Source: Curtobacterium aurantiacum
GTDB taxonomy: Bacteria; Actinomycetota; Actinomycetes; Actinomycetales; Microbacteriaceae
Assembly: GCF_018598555.1 (NCBI RefSeq)
Contig: NZ_JAHEWN010000014.1
Coordinates: forward strand, 32,179-96,178
Length of the DNA stretch: 64,000 bases
Reading direction: 5' to 3'
Shown here piece after piece: positions 8,866 through 16,807 of this stretch. Position 1 is the first letter of the stretch; each line of letters opens with the position of its first letter. A program made the translations under genes and the position numbers. The notes under the pieces are model-generated. The model did no database searches and had not been told where the DNA came from. It was given only the letters and a program-made list of their open reading frames with translations.

Positions 8866-9813
8866 CTACCCCGCCACCGGGTAGTCGCAGTACGCGAACC
8901 AGGTCGAGTCCGGCGCCCACGGCGGCACGTTGACCGTCCCCTGCCCGCCGTCGAGTACCACGAGGGTCTCCGGCTGGACCGCGATCCGGGCGCCCCGGAC
9001 GAGCGAGCCGGGCAGCAGCCGGAGCTCGACGCGGTGGTCGGCCGGGTGGCCCTGCACCCCGGGCTCGTACGACAGGTAGAGCAGGTGCGCGCCGTCCGGG
9101 GACAGGTGCGGGAACCAGTTCACCCGGTCGTCGTTCGTCAGGCGGACCGGGCTGTCGTGCCCCGGCCAGCGGACGGCCAGCTGGGCGGTGCCGGGGGTGA
9201 ACCGCTCGGTGTTCCAGAGCAGGATCCCGCCGGCCGGGCTGATCGTGCAACCGTCGTCGGGGTGCCCGTCGCGCGTCACGAACGTCGGTTGCCCGGTCTC
9301 CGGGTCGACCATCGCGACGTCGGTGGTCCAGACGCCGTCCTCGGACAGCTCACCGACGATCGCCGCGAGGGCACTGCCGTCGGGGGCGATGCCGTGCAGG
9401 TAGAACTTCCGCTTGGTCGGCAGGGCCGCTTCGACGTCGGTGATCCGGACCGCCGATCCCCCGTCGGGCAGCGGGACCCGGTACAGCTCACCGTCGCGGG
9501 CGCTCACCACGATCGAGGTGCCCGAGGGGTCGAGCACGTGGTCGTTGTTGATCTCGTCGACGCCGGCCATCGGCACCCGCACGAGCGCTGTCTCGTCGAG
9601 GACGGTGTCGCTGTCGGCCGACGGCAGCCGCAGCAGCCAGAGGTCGCCGTCGCCGTTGAGCACCAGGGTGTCGGCGTCGAGGACGTTCGGTGCCTCGACG
9701 AGCACCGTGGCTGACTCGAACACGAGCCGCGGCGTGCGGGTCTCGACGTCGTAGACGTGCACGCGGCTGGTCTGTCCGGGCAGCAGCTGCCGCCCACGGG
9801 TCTCGTCGCTCAT
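8866..9813 (-). CDS. TolB-like beta-propeller protein
   Basis: A 315-aa protein of repeated four-stranded blades with PD40-type motifs such as LSPDGAHLLYLSYEPG, ISPAGGILLWN and APDSTWFAYCDYP. No signal peptide or TM is visible, so it is probably cytoplasmic, unlike periplasmic TolB. It is the last gene of the sugar-uptake operon direction, 141 bp after the permease and behind a hairpin. Cytoplasmic propellers beside sugar operons include PL22 oligogalacturonate lyases, but I cannot assign catalytic residues. A CAGGAT box lies 6 nt before the ATG, so it may have its own leaderless promoter. Confidence 0.7.
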   Translation of the reverse strand: MSDETRGRQLLPGQTSRVHVYDVETRTPRLVFESATVLVEAPNVLDADTLVLNGDGDLWLLRLPSADSDTVLDETALVRVPMAGVDEINNDHVLDPSGTSIVVSARDGELYRVPLPDGGSAVRITDVEAALPTKRKFYLHGIAPDGSALAAIVGELSEDGVWTTDVAMVDPETGQPTFVTRDGHPDDGCTISPAGGILLWNTERFTPGTAQLAVRWPGHDSPVRLTNDDRVNWFPHLSPDGAHLLYLSYEPGVQGHPADHRVELRLLPGSLVRGARIAVQPETLVVLDGGQGTVNVPPWAPDSTWFAYCDYPVAG

Positions 9814-9857
9814 GGTCTCATCCTGTCGGTCGGGTGGTCGGGTGGGTGGGGAGACGG

Positions 9858-9925
9858 CAAAACACCGGTGTTCGCGCTGCGCACCGCGTGATGCGGGGGT
9901 GTCGAGCACGAACACCGGTGTCTTG
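9858..9925 (-). terminator. Hairpin between permease and TolB-like genes
   Basis: 17-bp arms (9858-9874 and 9909-9925) match with one mismatch. Each arm contains the self-complementary ACACCGGTGT. Located 30 bp after the last permease stop, it would end or attenuate the transporter transcript. Because each arm is itself palindromic, it could also be a paired protein-binding site. Confidence 0.6.
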
Positions 9926-9954
9926 CGGACAGGCTTTGCGGAAGGGACGAACGC

Positions 9955-10794
9955 CTACTTCACGGCGCCCGCGGTCAGACCGGCGACGAACTGGCGCTGG
10001 ACCACGAGGAACGCGGCCACGACCGGGATCGACACGACGAGCGACGCCGCCATCACCTGGTTCCAGTACACGTTCGTCTGCGTCGAGTACTGCTGCAGAC
10101 CGACCGCCAGGGTCGAACCGAGGCCGTTCGTCATGACCGAGGCGAAGAGGACCTCACCCCAGGCCGTCATGAACGAGTAGATCCCGACCGCCACCAGACC
10201 CGGACGGGCCGACGGCAGGATGACCCGGAACAGGGCACCCATCGGACCGGAACCGTCGACCATCGCAGCCTCGTCGAGCTCACGCGGGATGGTCTCGAAG
10301 TAGCCGGCGAGCATCCAGATCGAGAACGGCAGCGTGAACGTCAGGTACGTGATGATCAGGCCGAGCCACGACCCGACGAGCTGGATGCCCAGGGTGTTGC
10401 CGAGGTTCGTGAAGATCAGGAACAGCGGGAGCAGGAACAGCACGCCGGGGAACATCTGCGTGGAGAGCACCGCGGTGGTGAAGGTGCTCTTGCCCTTGAA
10501 GTTCCAGCGCGAGACACCGTAGGCGGCGAACGTCGCGATGATCAGCGAGAACACCGTCGCCACGGTGCAGACCACGAGCGAGTTGATGAAGTACCGGCCG
10601 AGCGGCACGGTCGACCACATGTCGATGAACGGCTGGAAGGTGATGGTCGACGGGATCCACGTGAAGTTGTCCTGCACGTCGCCGAGCGGCTTCATGGCCG
10701 TGGTGATCATCACGTACAGCGGCACGACCGTGAACAGGGTCAGGACGACCAGGGTGATGATCTTGAAGGACTTGGCGCCAGTTGTCTCACGCAC
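9955..10794 (-). CDS. Carbohydrate ABC transporter permease (MalG family)
   Basis: A 279-aa inner-membrane permease with six predicted TMs. It has the EAA loop EAAMVDGSGPMGALFRVILP, which docks the ATPase, and a family-typical C-terminus AGLTAGAVK. It overlaps the partner permease gene by 8 bp, so the two are coupled. No ATPase is encoded in the operon; a shared MsiK-type ATPase encoded elsewhere is the usual actinobacterial solution and is inferred here. Confidence 0.95.
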   Translation of the reverse strand: MRETTGAKSFKIITLVVLTLFTVVPLYVMITTAMKPLGDVQDNFTWIPSTITFQPFIDMWSTVPLGRYFINSLVVCTVATVFSLIIATFAAYGVSRWNFKGKSTFTTAVLSTQMFPGVLFLLPLFLIFTNLGNTLGIQLVGSWLGLIITYLTFTLPFSIWMLAGYFETIPRELDEAAMVDGSGPMGALFRVILPSARPGLVAVGIYSFMTAWGEVLFASVMTNGLGSTLAVGLQQYSTQTNVYWNQVMAASLVVSIPVVAAFLVVQRQFVAGLTAGAVK

Positions 10795-11782
10795 GGACGG
10801 ACCTCCGGTTGGTCACGGCGAGGTAGATGCCGGTGACGACGAGCAGGAAGAGCAGGAGCAGGACGCTCATCGCGGCGCCGGAACCGAAGTTCCAGGTGAT
10901 GAACGACGCGTTGTAGATGTGGAAGCTCAGCAGGTCCGCGGCGGGCGGCTGGGCGGTCGAGCCGAACAGGACGAACGGCGTGTTGAAGTCGTTGAACGTC
11001 CAGAGGAACATCACGAGCACGAGCGTCACGTTGACCGGGCGGACCATCGGCAGCGTGATCGAGCGCCACTGGCGGAACGGCTTGGCGCCGTCGACCGAGG
11101 CGGCCTCGTAGACGTCGTTCGGCACGGACTGCAGACCGGCCATGAGCATCAGGAACGCGAACGGCCAGGTCTTCCAGATCGCCACGACGACGACGGCGAC
11201 GAAGGCGTTGTTGCCGATGAGCCAGAACGGGGCCTCCCCACCGAACAGGCCGAGTTGGTCGACCAGGAGGTGGTTCAGCGCTCCGGAGTCACGCTGGAAC
11301 ATGAACTTCCAGGTGATCACGCCGGCGTACATCGGCAGCGCGTACGGCACGAGGAACAGGGTGCGGAAGAGCCCGCGACCCGCGAACGGCTTCTGCAGCG
11401 CGACGGCTGCCGCCATGCCGAAGGTCCACGAGAGCCCGACCACGAGGACCGTGAAGGCGCAGGTGATGAGGAACGAGTTGAGGACCCCGCGGCCGATCGC
11501 CTGGTCGAAGTCGACGGCGACCTGGTAGTTGCGGAAGCCGGCGAAGGGCGCGGCACCCCAGTTTGCGATGAAGTACTTGGTGAGCTGGATGAACGAGATC
11601 CAGATGCCGACGAGCATCGGGACGATGTGGATGAGCAGCTCGAACAGGATGGCCGGCGCGACGAGCGCGTAGGGCAGCCAGTGGATCTTGCGCTTGCGAC
11701 CCGGCGGACGGCCCGACATCGTCGGGGCCTTCGTGTGCGTCGGGTCGATGCGCTCCGAGTCGGGCAGGACCGTCGTGGACAT
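10787..11782 (-). CDS. Sugar ABC transporter permease (MalF family)
   Basis: A 331-aa membrane protein that forms the translocation pore with the MalG-type permease. A basic N-terminus (GRPPGRKRKIHWLPY) precedes TM1 at about 37-58. The EAA loop YEAASVDGAKPFRQWRSITLP is present. The ATG at 11782 is chosen because AAAGG lies just upstream; the frame stays open further but without homology. It is separated from the binding-protein gene by 285 bp holding a repeat and a strong hairpin, so it is probably expressed at a lower level. Confidence 0.94.
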   Translation of the reverse strand: MSTTVLPDSERIDPTHTKAPTMSGRPPGRKRKIHWLPYALVAPAILFELLIHIVPMLVGIWISFIQLTKYFIANWGAAPFAGFRNYQVAVDFDQAIGRGVLNSFLITCAFTVLVVGLSWTFGMAAAVALQKPFAGRGLFRTLFLVPYALPMYAGVITWKFMFQRDSGALNHLLVDQLGLFGGEAPFWLIGNNAFVAVVVVAIWKTWPFAFLMLMAGLQSVPNDVYEAASVDGAKPFRQWRSITLPMVRPVNVTLVLVMFLWTFNDFNTPFVLFGSTAQPPAADLLSFHIYNASFITWNFGSGAAMSVLLLLFLLVVTGIYLAVTNRRSVRA

Positions 11783-11938
11783 CTGGTGGGGCCTTTCGGC
11801 AGGAGGGGCGTGCAGGTGCGGTCCGCGCAGGCCGTGGCGGCCTGGGCCCACGCGGCCCGGTTCCGACGCGGTGCGGAGCTTGCGGAGCAGCGTGGCGGCC
11901 GAGGCCGTGGGGGGAGGCGCGGGGTGCGTGGGGCAGGA

Positions 11939-12000
11939 GCCTCACGGCCGACGGGTGGTCGGCCCTGGGGCGTGCGCCTCACGGCCGACGGGTGGTCGGC
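11939..12000. repeat. Two direct copies of a 25-bp unit
   Basis: An exact 25-bp sequence starting GCCTCACGGCCGACG occurs at 11939-11963 and 11976-12000, a period of 37 bp. The bases just after each copy are also similar (CTGGGGCG and CTGGAGCG). It lies between the binding-protein gene and the permease genes, downstream of the hairpin. Function unknown; it may be a duplicated protein-binding site or simply a local duplication. Confidence 0.75.
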
Positions 12001-12016
12001 TCTGGAGCGACAGGGG

Positions 12017-12061
12017 CTGGAGGCCCGGGCGCGTCGCTGCGGACGCGACCCGGGCCTCCAG
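12017..12061 (-). terminator. GGAGGC-family hairpin after the binding-protein gene
   Basis: Arms starting CTGGAGGCCCGGGC (from 12017) and ending GCCCGGGCCTCCAG-like (to 12061) form a long GC-rich stem with one interruption. It starts 6 bp after the stop of the substrate-binding protein gene. Its position suggests partial termination, giving more binding protein than permease, as is common in binding-protein-dependent systems. Confidence 0.7.
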
Positions 12062-12067
12062 GGTGGA

Positions 12068-13369
12068 TCAACCGGCGGCCTGGGACACCTGGTCCTGGGC
12101 CGTCTGCAGGGCCGACTTGATGTCGGCCTCGGAGACGGTGGAGCCGGTCGCGATCTTGGCGAACATGTCGTTCATCGCCTTGCCGACCGTGGACTCGAAC
12201 TGGTCCTCGGCAGGCACAAGCGGGAGCGGCTTCGCCTTGTTGTTGTAGATGTCGAGGAACGTCTTCGTCTGCTCGTCCTCGACGGAGTCAGCAGCCTCGG
12301 CGAGGACCGGCAGAGCCGAGTACGGCTTGTCCAGCGTCGTCTGCGTGTCCATGCTCGTCATGTACTTGACGAACTCGAGCGCGCCGTCCTTGTTCTTCGT
12401 GTTCTTGAAGACGGACAGGTTGATGCCGGCCGGGAACGAGGCGATCTCCTCGCCACCGGTCGGGGCGGGCAGGGCGACGACGCCGTACTCGGACGACTTC
12501 ATGCCGAGGGACTCGATGGTCGCGTTCGCGTTGTTCTGGTTGAGGATGAACGCGGCCTTCTTCTTCGCGAAGTCCGTGGTGGACTGCGTCGCGTTGTCGT
12601 ACTGCGCGTTCGACGGGTTCGCGACCTTGGAGTCCTGCATCAGGTCGAGGTAGCGCTTGATGCCGTCGACGTTGGCCTTCGACGTGAAGGTCGGCTTGCC
12701 GTCCTCGTCGAACCACTCGCCACCGTTCTGCGCCGAGTTGATGAACGCGAAGTGCGAGTTCTCGGTGTACGAACCGCCGGCGAGGCTGAAGCCGTAGGTG
12801 TCGCCCTTGGTGAGCTTCTCGGCCGCGTCGACCATCTCCTCCCACGTGGTGGGCGGGGTGATCCCGGCGTCGGCGAGCATCTTCTTGTTGTAGTACAGGC
12901 CGTACGCGAGGCCGTAGAGCGGGACGCTCGTGACCGTCTCGCCGGGTGCGCCACCGGTGGAGAGGGCGACCTTGCCGAACTTGTCCTCGCCGCCGATCGC
13001 CTTCATCTCGGCGTCACCGAACTCCTGGAAGGCGCCGGTGGCCTGGAGCGAGGTCGCCCAGGTGTTGCCGATGTTGACGACGTCCGGGCCCTGGCCCGAG
13101 GTGACGGCGGTCTGGATCTTGTTCTGCAGGTCGTTCCAACCGATGACCTGGAGGTCGACCTTGATCCCGGTCTCCTTGGTGAACTTCTTGAGGACGGGGG
13201 TCAGCACCTCCTTGTCGTTCTGCAGGGAGGTGCCCTGGTTGGACGCCCAGTAGGTGAGCGTCTTGGAGTCGCCGGCGTCGCCGGACGACCCGGAGGAGCA
13301 GGCTGCGAGGCCGGACACGGTGAGTGCGGCGGCCGCGGTGATGGCCAGTGCGCGGATGGCAGTGCGCAT
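12068..13369 (-). CDS. Sugar ABC transporter substrate-binding lipoprotein
   Basis: A 433-aa extracellular binding protein. The N-terminus is a lipoprotein signal: MRTAIRALAITAAA, then the lipobox SGLAAC with Cys24 as lipidation site, followed by a Ser/Gly linker. The mature part has family-1 solute-binding features (TLTYWASNQGT at the start; GLAYGLYYNKKMLADAGI, typical of MalE-like proteins; PAGINLSVFKNTKNKDGALEFVKY). It delivers a sugar to the two permeases encoded downstream. ATG 13369 has an AGAGAG upstream. Substrate unknown; the neighbouring oxidoreductase and isomerase suggest a polyol, inositol-like sugar or glycoside. Confidence 0.95.
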   Translation of the reverse strand: MRTAIRALAITAAAALTVSGLAACSSGSSGDAGDSKTLTYWASNQGTSLQNDKEVLTPVLKKFTKETGIKVDLQVIGWNDLQNKIQTAVTSGQGPDVVNIGNTWATSLQATGAFQEFGDAEMKAIGGEDKFGKVALSTGGAPGETVTSVPLYGLAYGLYYNKKMLADAGITPPTTWEEMVDAAEKLTKGDTYGFSLAGGSYTENSHFAFINSAQNGGEWFDEDGKPTFTSKANVDGIKRYLDLMQDSKVANPSNAQYDNATQSTTDFAKKKAAFILNQNNANATIESLGMKSSEYGVVALPAPTGGEEIASFPAGINLSVFKNTKNKDGALEFVKYMTSMDTQTTLDKPYSALPVLAEAADSVEDEQTKTFLDIYNNKAKPLPLVPAEDQFESTVGKAMNDMFAKIATGSTVSEADIKSALQTAQDQVSQAAG

Positions 13370-13489
13370 GACTCTCTACTTTCTCGTCGTTGAGATGGTG
13401 CAGGGATGGTGCAGGAGGTGGAGCTGGTGCTGCGGTGGAACGGTCGTGCTGGTCGGGTGCTGCTGTGGGTGCGGGGGCGCCCGGGCCGG

Positions 13490-14641
13490 TCAGGCCAGGG
13501 TGCGCTCCGCGGGGTCCCAGCCCTCGGGGAGGGTCGGGGAGGGCGACACGGTGCTCTCGACGAGCACCGCCTCGCCACGTTCTGCCGCCTCGGCGATGGA
13601 GACCATCACGTCGAGGACGTGGAAGGCGAGCGCACCGGGGACGCGGTTCTCGTCGCCGGCCCGCAGGGAGCGGGCCAGGTCGACCACGCCGGTGCCGCGC
13701 GAGTACGTGGAGCCGACCGCGGGGATCGTCTCGGGCTCCTCGGAACCGAGGGCGTACAGCTCGGTGTTGCCGTCGAAGTTGTTCGGGTCGGGGAACACGA
13801 CGGTGCCGGTCTCCCCCGCGATCTCGACGAAGCCGGTGCGACCGCGGTCGGACTCGAACGAGAAGACGCTCTGCGCGCTCCCGCCGTTCTCGAACTCGAT
13901 CAGCGCGGAGTGGTTCGTCGGCACCTCGACCGGGAAGTCCGTGCCGGCCTTCGGCCCGGAGCCGATGGTGCGGGTGGCGCGGGACTTCGACGCCGTCGCC
14001 GTGACCTTCTTCACCGGTCCGAACGTCTGGACGAGGGTGGTGATGTAGTACGGGCCGATGTCGAACAGCGGACCGGCACCGTACGCGAAGAGGAACTCGG
14101 GGCTCGGGTGCCACGACTCGGGGCCGGGGCTCTGGAAGAGCGTCAGGCCGTTCAGGGGTGTCCCGATCCGGCCGTCGCGGATGGTGCGGAGCGCGGTCTG
14201 CAGGCCGGCACCGAGGAACGTGTCCGGGGCGACGCTGACGGTCTTGCCCGCGGCGGCCGCGGCGTCGCGGAGTTCCGCGGCGCTGGCCCGGTCGAGGGCG
14301 TAGGGCTTCTCGCCCCAGACGTGCTTGCCGGCGGCCAGGGCCTGCAGGGCGACCTCGACGTGGGCGGCCGGGATCGTCAGGTTCACGACGATCTCGATTT
14401 CGTCATCGGCCAGGAGCTCCTCGACGGTGCCCGATCCGGGGACGCCCCACTTCTCGGCCTGGGCGGCGGCGCGCGGCAGGTCGATGTCGGCGATGAAGCG
14501 GACGGTCACGTCGGGGAAGACGGTGAGGTTCGACAGGTACTGGTCGGAGATGACCCCGGCGCCGATGACGCCGACGCCGACCGGGCCGGTGCGGGTGCCG
14601 CTGTCGGTCGCCGTCGCAGCGGCGGTCGTGGTGTCGGTCAT
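13490..14641 (-). CDS. Gfo/Idh/MocA-family sugar oxidoreductase
   Basis: A 383-aa NAD(P)-dependent dehydrogenase for sugars or polyols. It has the Rossmann motif GVGVIGAGVISDQYL (about 22-36), the EKP signature in HVWGEKPYAL (about 107-116) and the C-terminal beta-sheet domain with FDIGPYYITTL. Its ATG lies in the TGA of the upstream isomerase gene (ATGA), so the two are coupled. Family members oxidise the C1, C2 or C3 hydroxyl of a sugar. The pairing with a TIM-barrel isomerase is seen in inositol pathways and in 3-keto-glycoside cleavage; which applies here is not determined. Confidence 0.93.
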   Translation of the reverse strand: MTDTTTAAATATDSGTRTGPVGVGVIGAGVISDQYLSNLTVFPDVTVRFIADIDLPRAAAQAEKWGVPGSGTVEELLADDEIEIVVNLTIPAAHVEVALQALAAGKHVWGEKPYALDRASAAELRDAAAAAGKTVSVAPDTFLGAGLQTALRTIRDGRIGTPLNGLTLFQSPGPESWHPSPEFLFAYGAGPLFDIGPYYITTLVQTFGPVKKVTATASKSRATRTIGSGPKAGTDFPVEVPTNHSALIEFENGGSAQSVFSFESDRGRTGFVEIAGETGTVVFPDPNNFDGNTELYALGSEEPETIPAVGSTYSRGTGVVDLARSLRAGDENRVPGALAFHVLDVMVSIAEAAERGEAVLVESTVSPSPTLPEGWDPAERTLA

Positions 14642-15384
14642 GCGCGGGCCCCCTCGAGGAACGTGTAGGAGTCGGCGACGGCCTGGAACACGTCACCCTC
14701 GTGGTCGTCGAGCTCGACGACGTGCAGTGCGTCGGGCGCGGCGGCGATGATGTCGCGGATCGGCATGATGCCGTTGCCGACGGCGACCTGCTGCTTGTCG
14801 TCGTGCGAGCCGTCACCGTCCTTGACGTGCAGGAACTGGACCTTGTCGCCGTACTTGCCGATGACCGCGACCGGGTCGTCCCCGCCGACCTGTACCCAGT
14901 AGGTGTCGAGCTCGAGGACGACGTCGTCGGACAGGGCGTCGGCGAAGACCTCGTAGGCGCTGACGCCGTCGATGCGGTTCGAGAACTCGAACGCGTGGTT
15001 GTGGTACCCGAGCACCAGGCCGTGGTCGGCGGCGCGCGGGGCGAGGGCGCTGAGTTCGCGGGCGATCGCCTCGACGTCCTCGCGAGTGGTCCAGCGGGCC
15101 TCGTCGATGTGCGGGTCGATGAGGGTCCCGAAGCCGAGGGTGGTGGAGGCGTGGAAGATGCGCTCGAGGTCCTGTGCACCGGCGTCCAGCAGACGGGCGT
15201 GGCCGCTCGGGGCGGCGAGGCCGGCGCCCTGCAGGGCTGCGGCGAGTTCGTCGGCGTTCTCGACGAAGCCGAAGGCCTCGACGTTCGTGTAGCCGATGTC
15301 GGCGATGCGCTGCAGGGTGCCGGGCAGATCAGCACTGAGGGCATCGCGGACCGTGTAGAGCTGGACCGAGAGCGGTTGGGTCAC
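14638..15384 (-). CDS. Sugar phosphate isomerase/epimerase family (TIM barrel)
   Basis: A 248-aa AP-endonuclease-2-like TIM barrel. Metal-site patterns are VLGYHNHAFEF, VLELDTYWVQVGG and FLHVKDGDGSHD, which match the IolE/xylose-isomerase-like family. GTG 15384 is chosen because GAGGAG sits 8 nt upstream. It is first in the operon, directly behind the TTGACC/TAGTGT promoter and ROK operators. It probably acts on the keto product of the adjacent dehydrogenase, by epimerisation, dehydration or beta-elimination. Confidence 0.9.
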   Translation of the reverse strand: MTQPLSVQLYTVRDALSADLPGTLQRIADIGYTNVEAFGFVENADELAAALQGAGLAAPSGHARLLDAGAQDLERIFHASTTLGFGTLIDPHIDEARWTTREDVEAIARELSALAPRAADHGLVLGYHNHAFEFSNRIDGVSAYEVFADALSDDVVLELDTYWVQVGGDDPVAVIGKYGDKVQFLHVKDGDGSHDDKQQVAVGNGIMPIRDIIAAAPDALHVVELDDHEGDVFQAVADSYTFLEGARA

Positions 15385-15432
15385 CAGGGGTTCTCCTCGT
15401 CGAGATGGTGCGGTCGTCACTGACCGATCGTC

Positions 15433-15491
15433 ACACTACGAGCACTTCTGTCGGCGGTCAAGCAGAAGTCCGAGGAATGTCGACGGACTTC
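15433..15491. promoter_or_regulatory. Sugar operon promoter overlapped by inverted-repeat operators
   Basis: On the minus strand, -35 TTGACC (15456-15461) and -10 TAGTGT (15433-15438) have a 17-bp spacer. Three alternating half-sites cover this region: ACTTCTG (15444-15450), CAGAAGTCC (15463-15471) and GGACTTC (15485-15491). They form two overlapping inverted repeats with spacers of 12-13 bp. Their centres are one to two helical turns apart. The first repeat straddles the -35 box and spacer, which is what repression needs. The adjacent ROK gene is the obvious regulator. Confidence 0.7.
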
Positions 15492-15528
15492 ATTGCGTGG
15501 CGCGAAGGATGTGTGCTTCACTCCCCAC

Positions 15529-16740
15529 ATGGTCGACTTGAACCGGACGGCAGCGTCGCCTCCGGTCGGGACGAGCGAGCTCTTCCAGATCCTCCGCGAC
15601 GGCGTGCCGCGCACCAGGGCCGAGCTCGCCGCCCTGACAGGACTCGCACGCTCCACCATCGGCGTGCGCCTCGACTCCCTGATCGACATCGGTCTCGTCG
15701 GCGCCGTGGACACCGCGGTCTCCACCGGCGGCCGTCCACCCGCACAGGTGGCGCTGAAGCCCCGCGCCCGACTCGTCGTCGCCGCCGACCTCGGTGCCTC
15801 CCACGGCCGGGTCGCCGTCACCGACCTGGTCGCGGCACCGCTCGCCACCCGGGAAGCCCGGATCGACATCGCCGCCGGCCCGGTCCCGACGCTGTCCTGG
15901 CTCGTCGAGACGATCGACGGTCTCCTCGCCGAGGTCGGGCGCAGCCGCCAGGACGTCATCGCCATCGGCATCGGCGTGCCCGGACCCGTCGAGTTCTCCA
16001 CCGGACGACCGGCCAACCCGCCGATCATGCCCGGCTGGGACGGTTTCGACGTGCCCTCGTGGCTCCGTCAGCACATCGCCGCGCACGTGCTGCTCGACAA
16101 CGACGTCAACATCGCGGCCCTCGGTGAGCGGGAGCACGGCTGGCCCGACATCGACCACCTGCTCTTCGTCAAGGTCGCCACCGGCATCGGGTCGGGCATC
16201 GTCTCCGAGGGCCGGCTGCAGCGCGGTGCCCAGGGCACCGCTGGTGACATCGGCCACGTGCGGGTCTCCCGCGCCGGCGACGTCCCCTGCCACTGCGGCA
16301 ACACGGGCTGCCTCGAGGCCGTGGCCTCCGGTCCGGCCATCGCCCGCGCACTCCGCGCGAAGGGGCACGACGCGCACACCGGCGCGGACGTGATCGACCT
16401 GGTGAACCGGTCCGACCTCGACGCGATCTACGCCGTCCGACAGGCCGGCCGCGACATCGGCGAGGTCCTGGCCACCTGCATCTCGCTCATCAACCCGTCC
16501 GTCATCGCACTCGGCGGCTCGATCACGCAGGCCGGGGAGCACCTGCTCGCCGGTGTCCGCGAGGTCGTCTACTCGCGCTCGATGCCGCTGGCCAGCGAGC
16601 ACCTCGTGATCGTGCAGTCCCGCGCGGGGTCGCTCGCCGCGCTGCAGGGAGCCGCCGCCCTCGCCATCGGCTACGCCCTCTCCCCCGCCGGGGTCGACGA
16701 ACTGGTCGCCTTCGCCGAGGGGCGCGAGCTGGTCTCCTGA
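15529..16740 (+). CDS. ROK-family transcriptional repressor
   Basis: A 403-aa regulator of the XylR/NagC type. The N-terminal winged helix (about 15-75) reads ELAALTGLARSTIGVRLDSL. The ROK kinase-like domain follows, with ATP-type loop DLGASHGRVAVTD, IGIGVPGPVE, and LDNDVNIAALGE. The zinc motif appears as CHCGNTGCLE. Translation could start at ATG 15529 or at TTG 15493; no clear Shine-Dalgarno favours either, and homology begins after 15529. It is divergent from the sugar operon, and the inverted repeats in between are its likely operators. The inducer is probably the imported sugar or its metabolite. Confidence 0.93.
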   Translation: MVDLNRTAASPPVGTSELFQILRDGVPRTRAELAALTGLARSTIGVRLDSLIDIGLVGAVDTAVSTGGRPPAQVALKPRARLVVAADLGASHGRVAVTDLVAAPLATREARIDIAAGPVPTLSWLVETIDGLLAEVGRSRQDVIAIGIGVPGPVEFSTGRPANPPIMPGWDGFDVPSWLRQHIAAHVLLDNDVNIAALGEREHGWPDIDHLLFVKVATGIGSGIVSEGRLQRGAQGTAGDIGHVRVSRAGDVPCHCGNTGCLEAVASGPAIARALRAKGHDAHTGADVIDLVNRSDLDAIYAVRQAGRDIGEVLATCISLINPSVIALGGSITQAGEHLLAGVREVVYSRSMPLASEHLVIVQSRAGSLAALQGAAALAIGYALSPAGVDELVAFAEGRELVS

Positions 16741-16807
16741 CGCACACCCCCGATCGCGTGAGCGCGTCGGTTTCGGTCTTGCCGGTGGTCGGGGGGACAA
16801 TCGTCGG

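Noticed and set aside
8866..9813. Periplasmic TolB of a Tol-Pal system
   Set aside because: No signal peptide, no Tol/Pal neighbours, and an expected Gram-positive envelope.
11783..12016. Small gene between the binding-protein and permease genes
   Set aside because: No frame with a start site or protein-like composition; the stretch holds only the direct repeats and flanking GC-rich DNA.
10538..13393. Very long plus-strand frame across the sugar permeases and binding protein
   Set aside because: It runs against three recognisable genes and is Arg/Gly/Val-rich with no family pattern.
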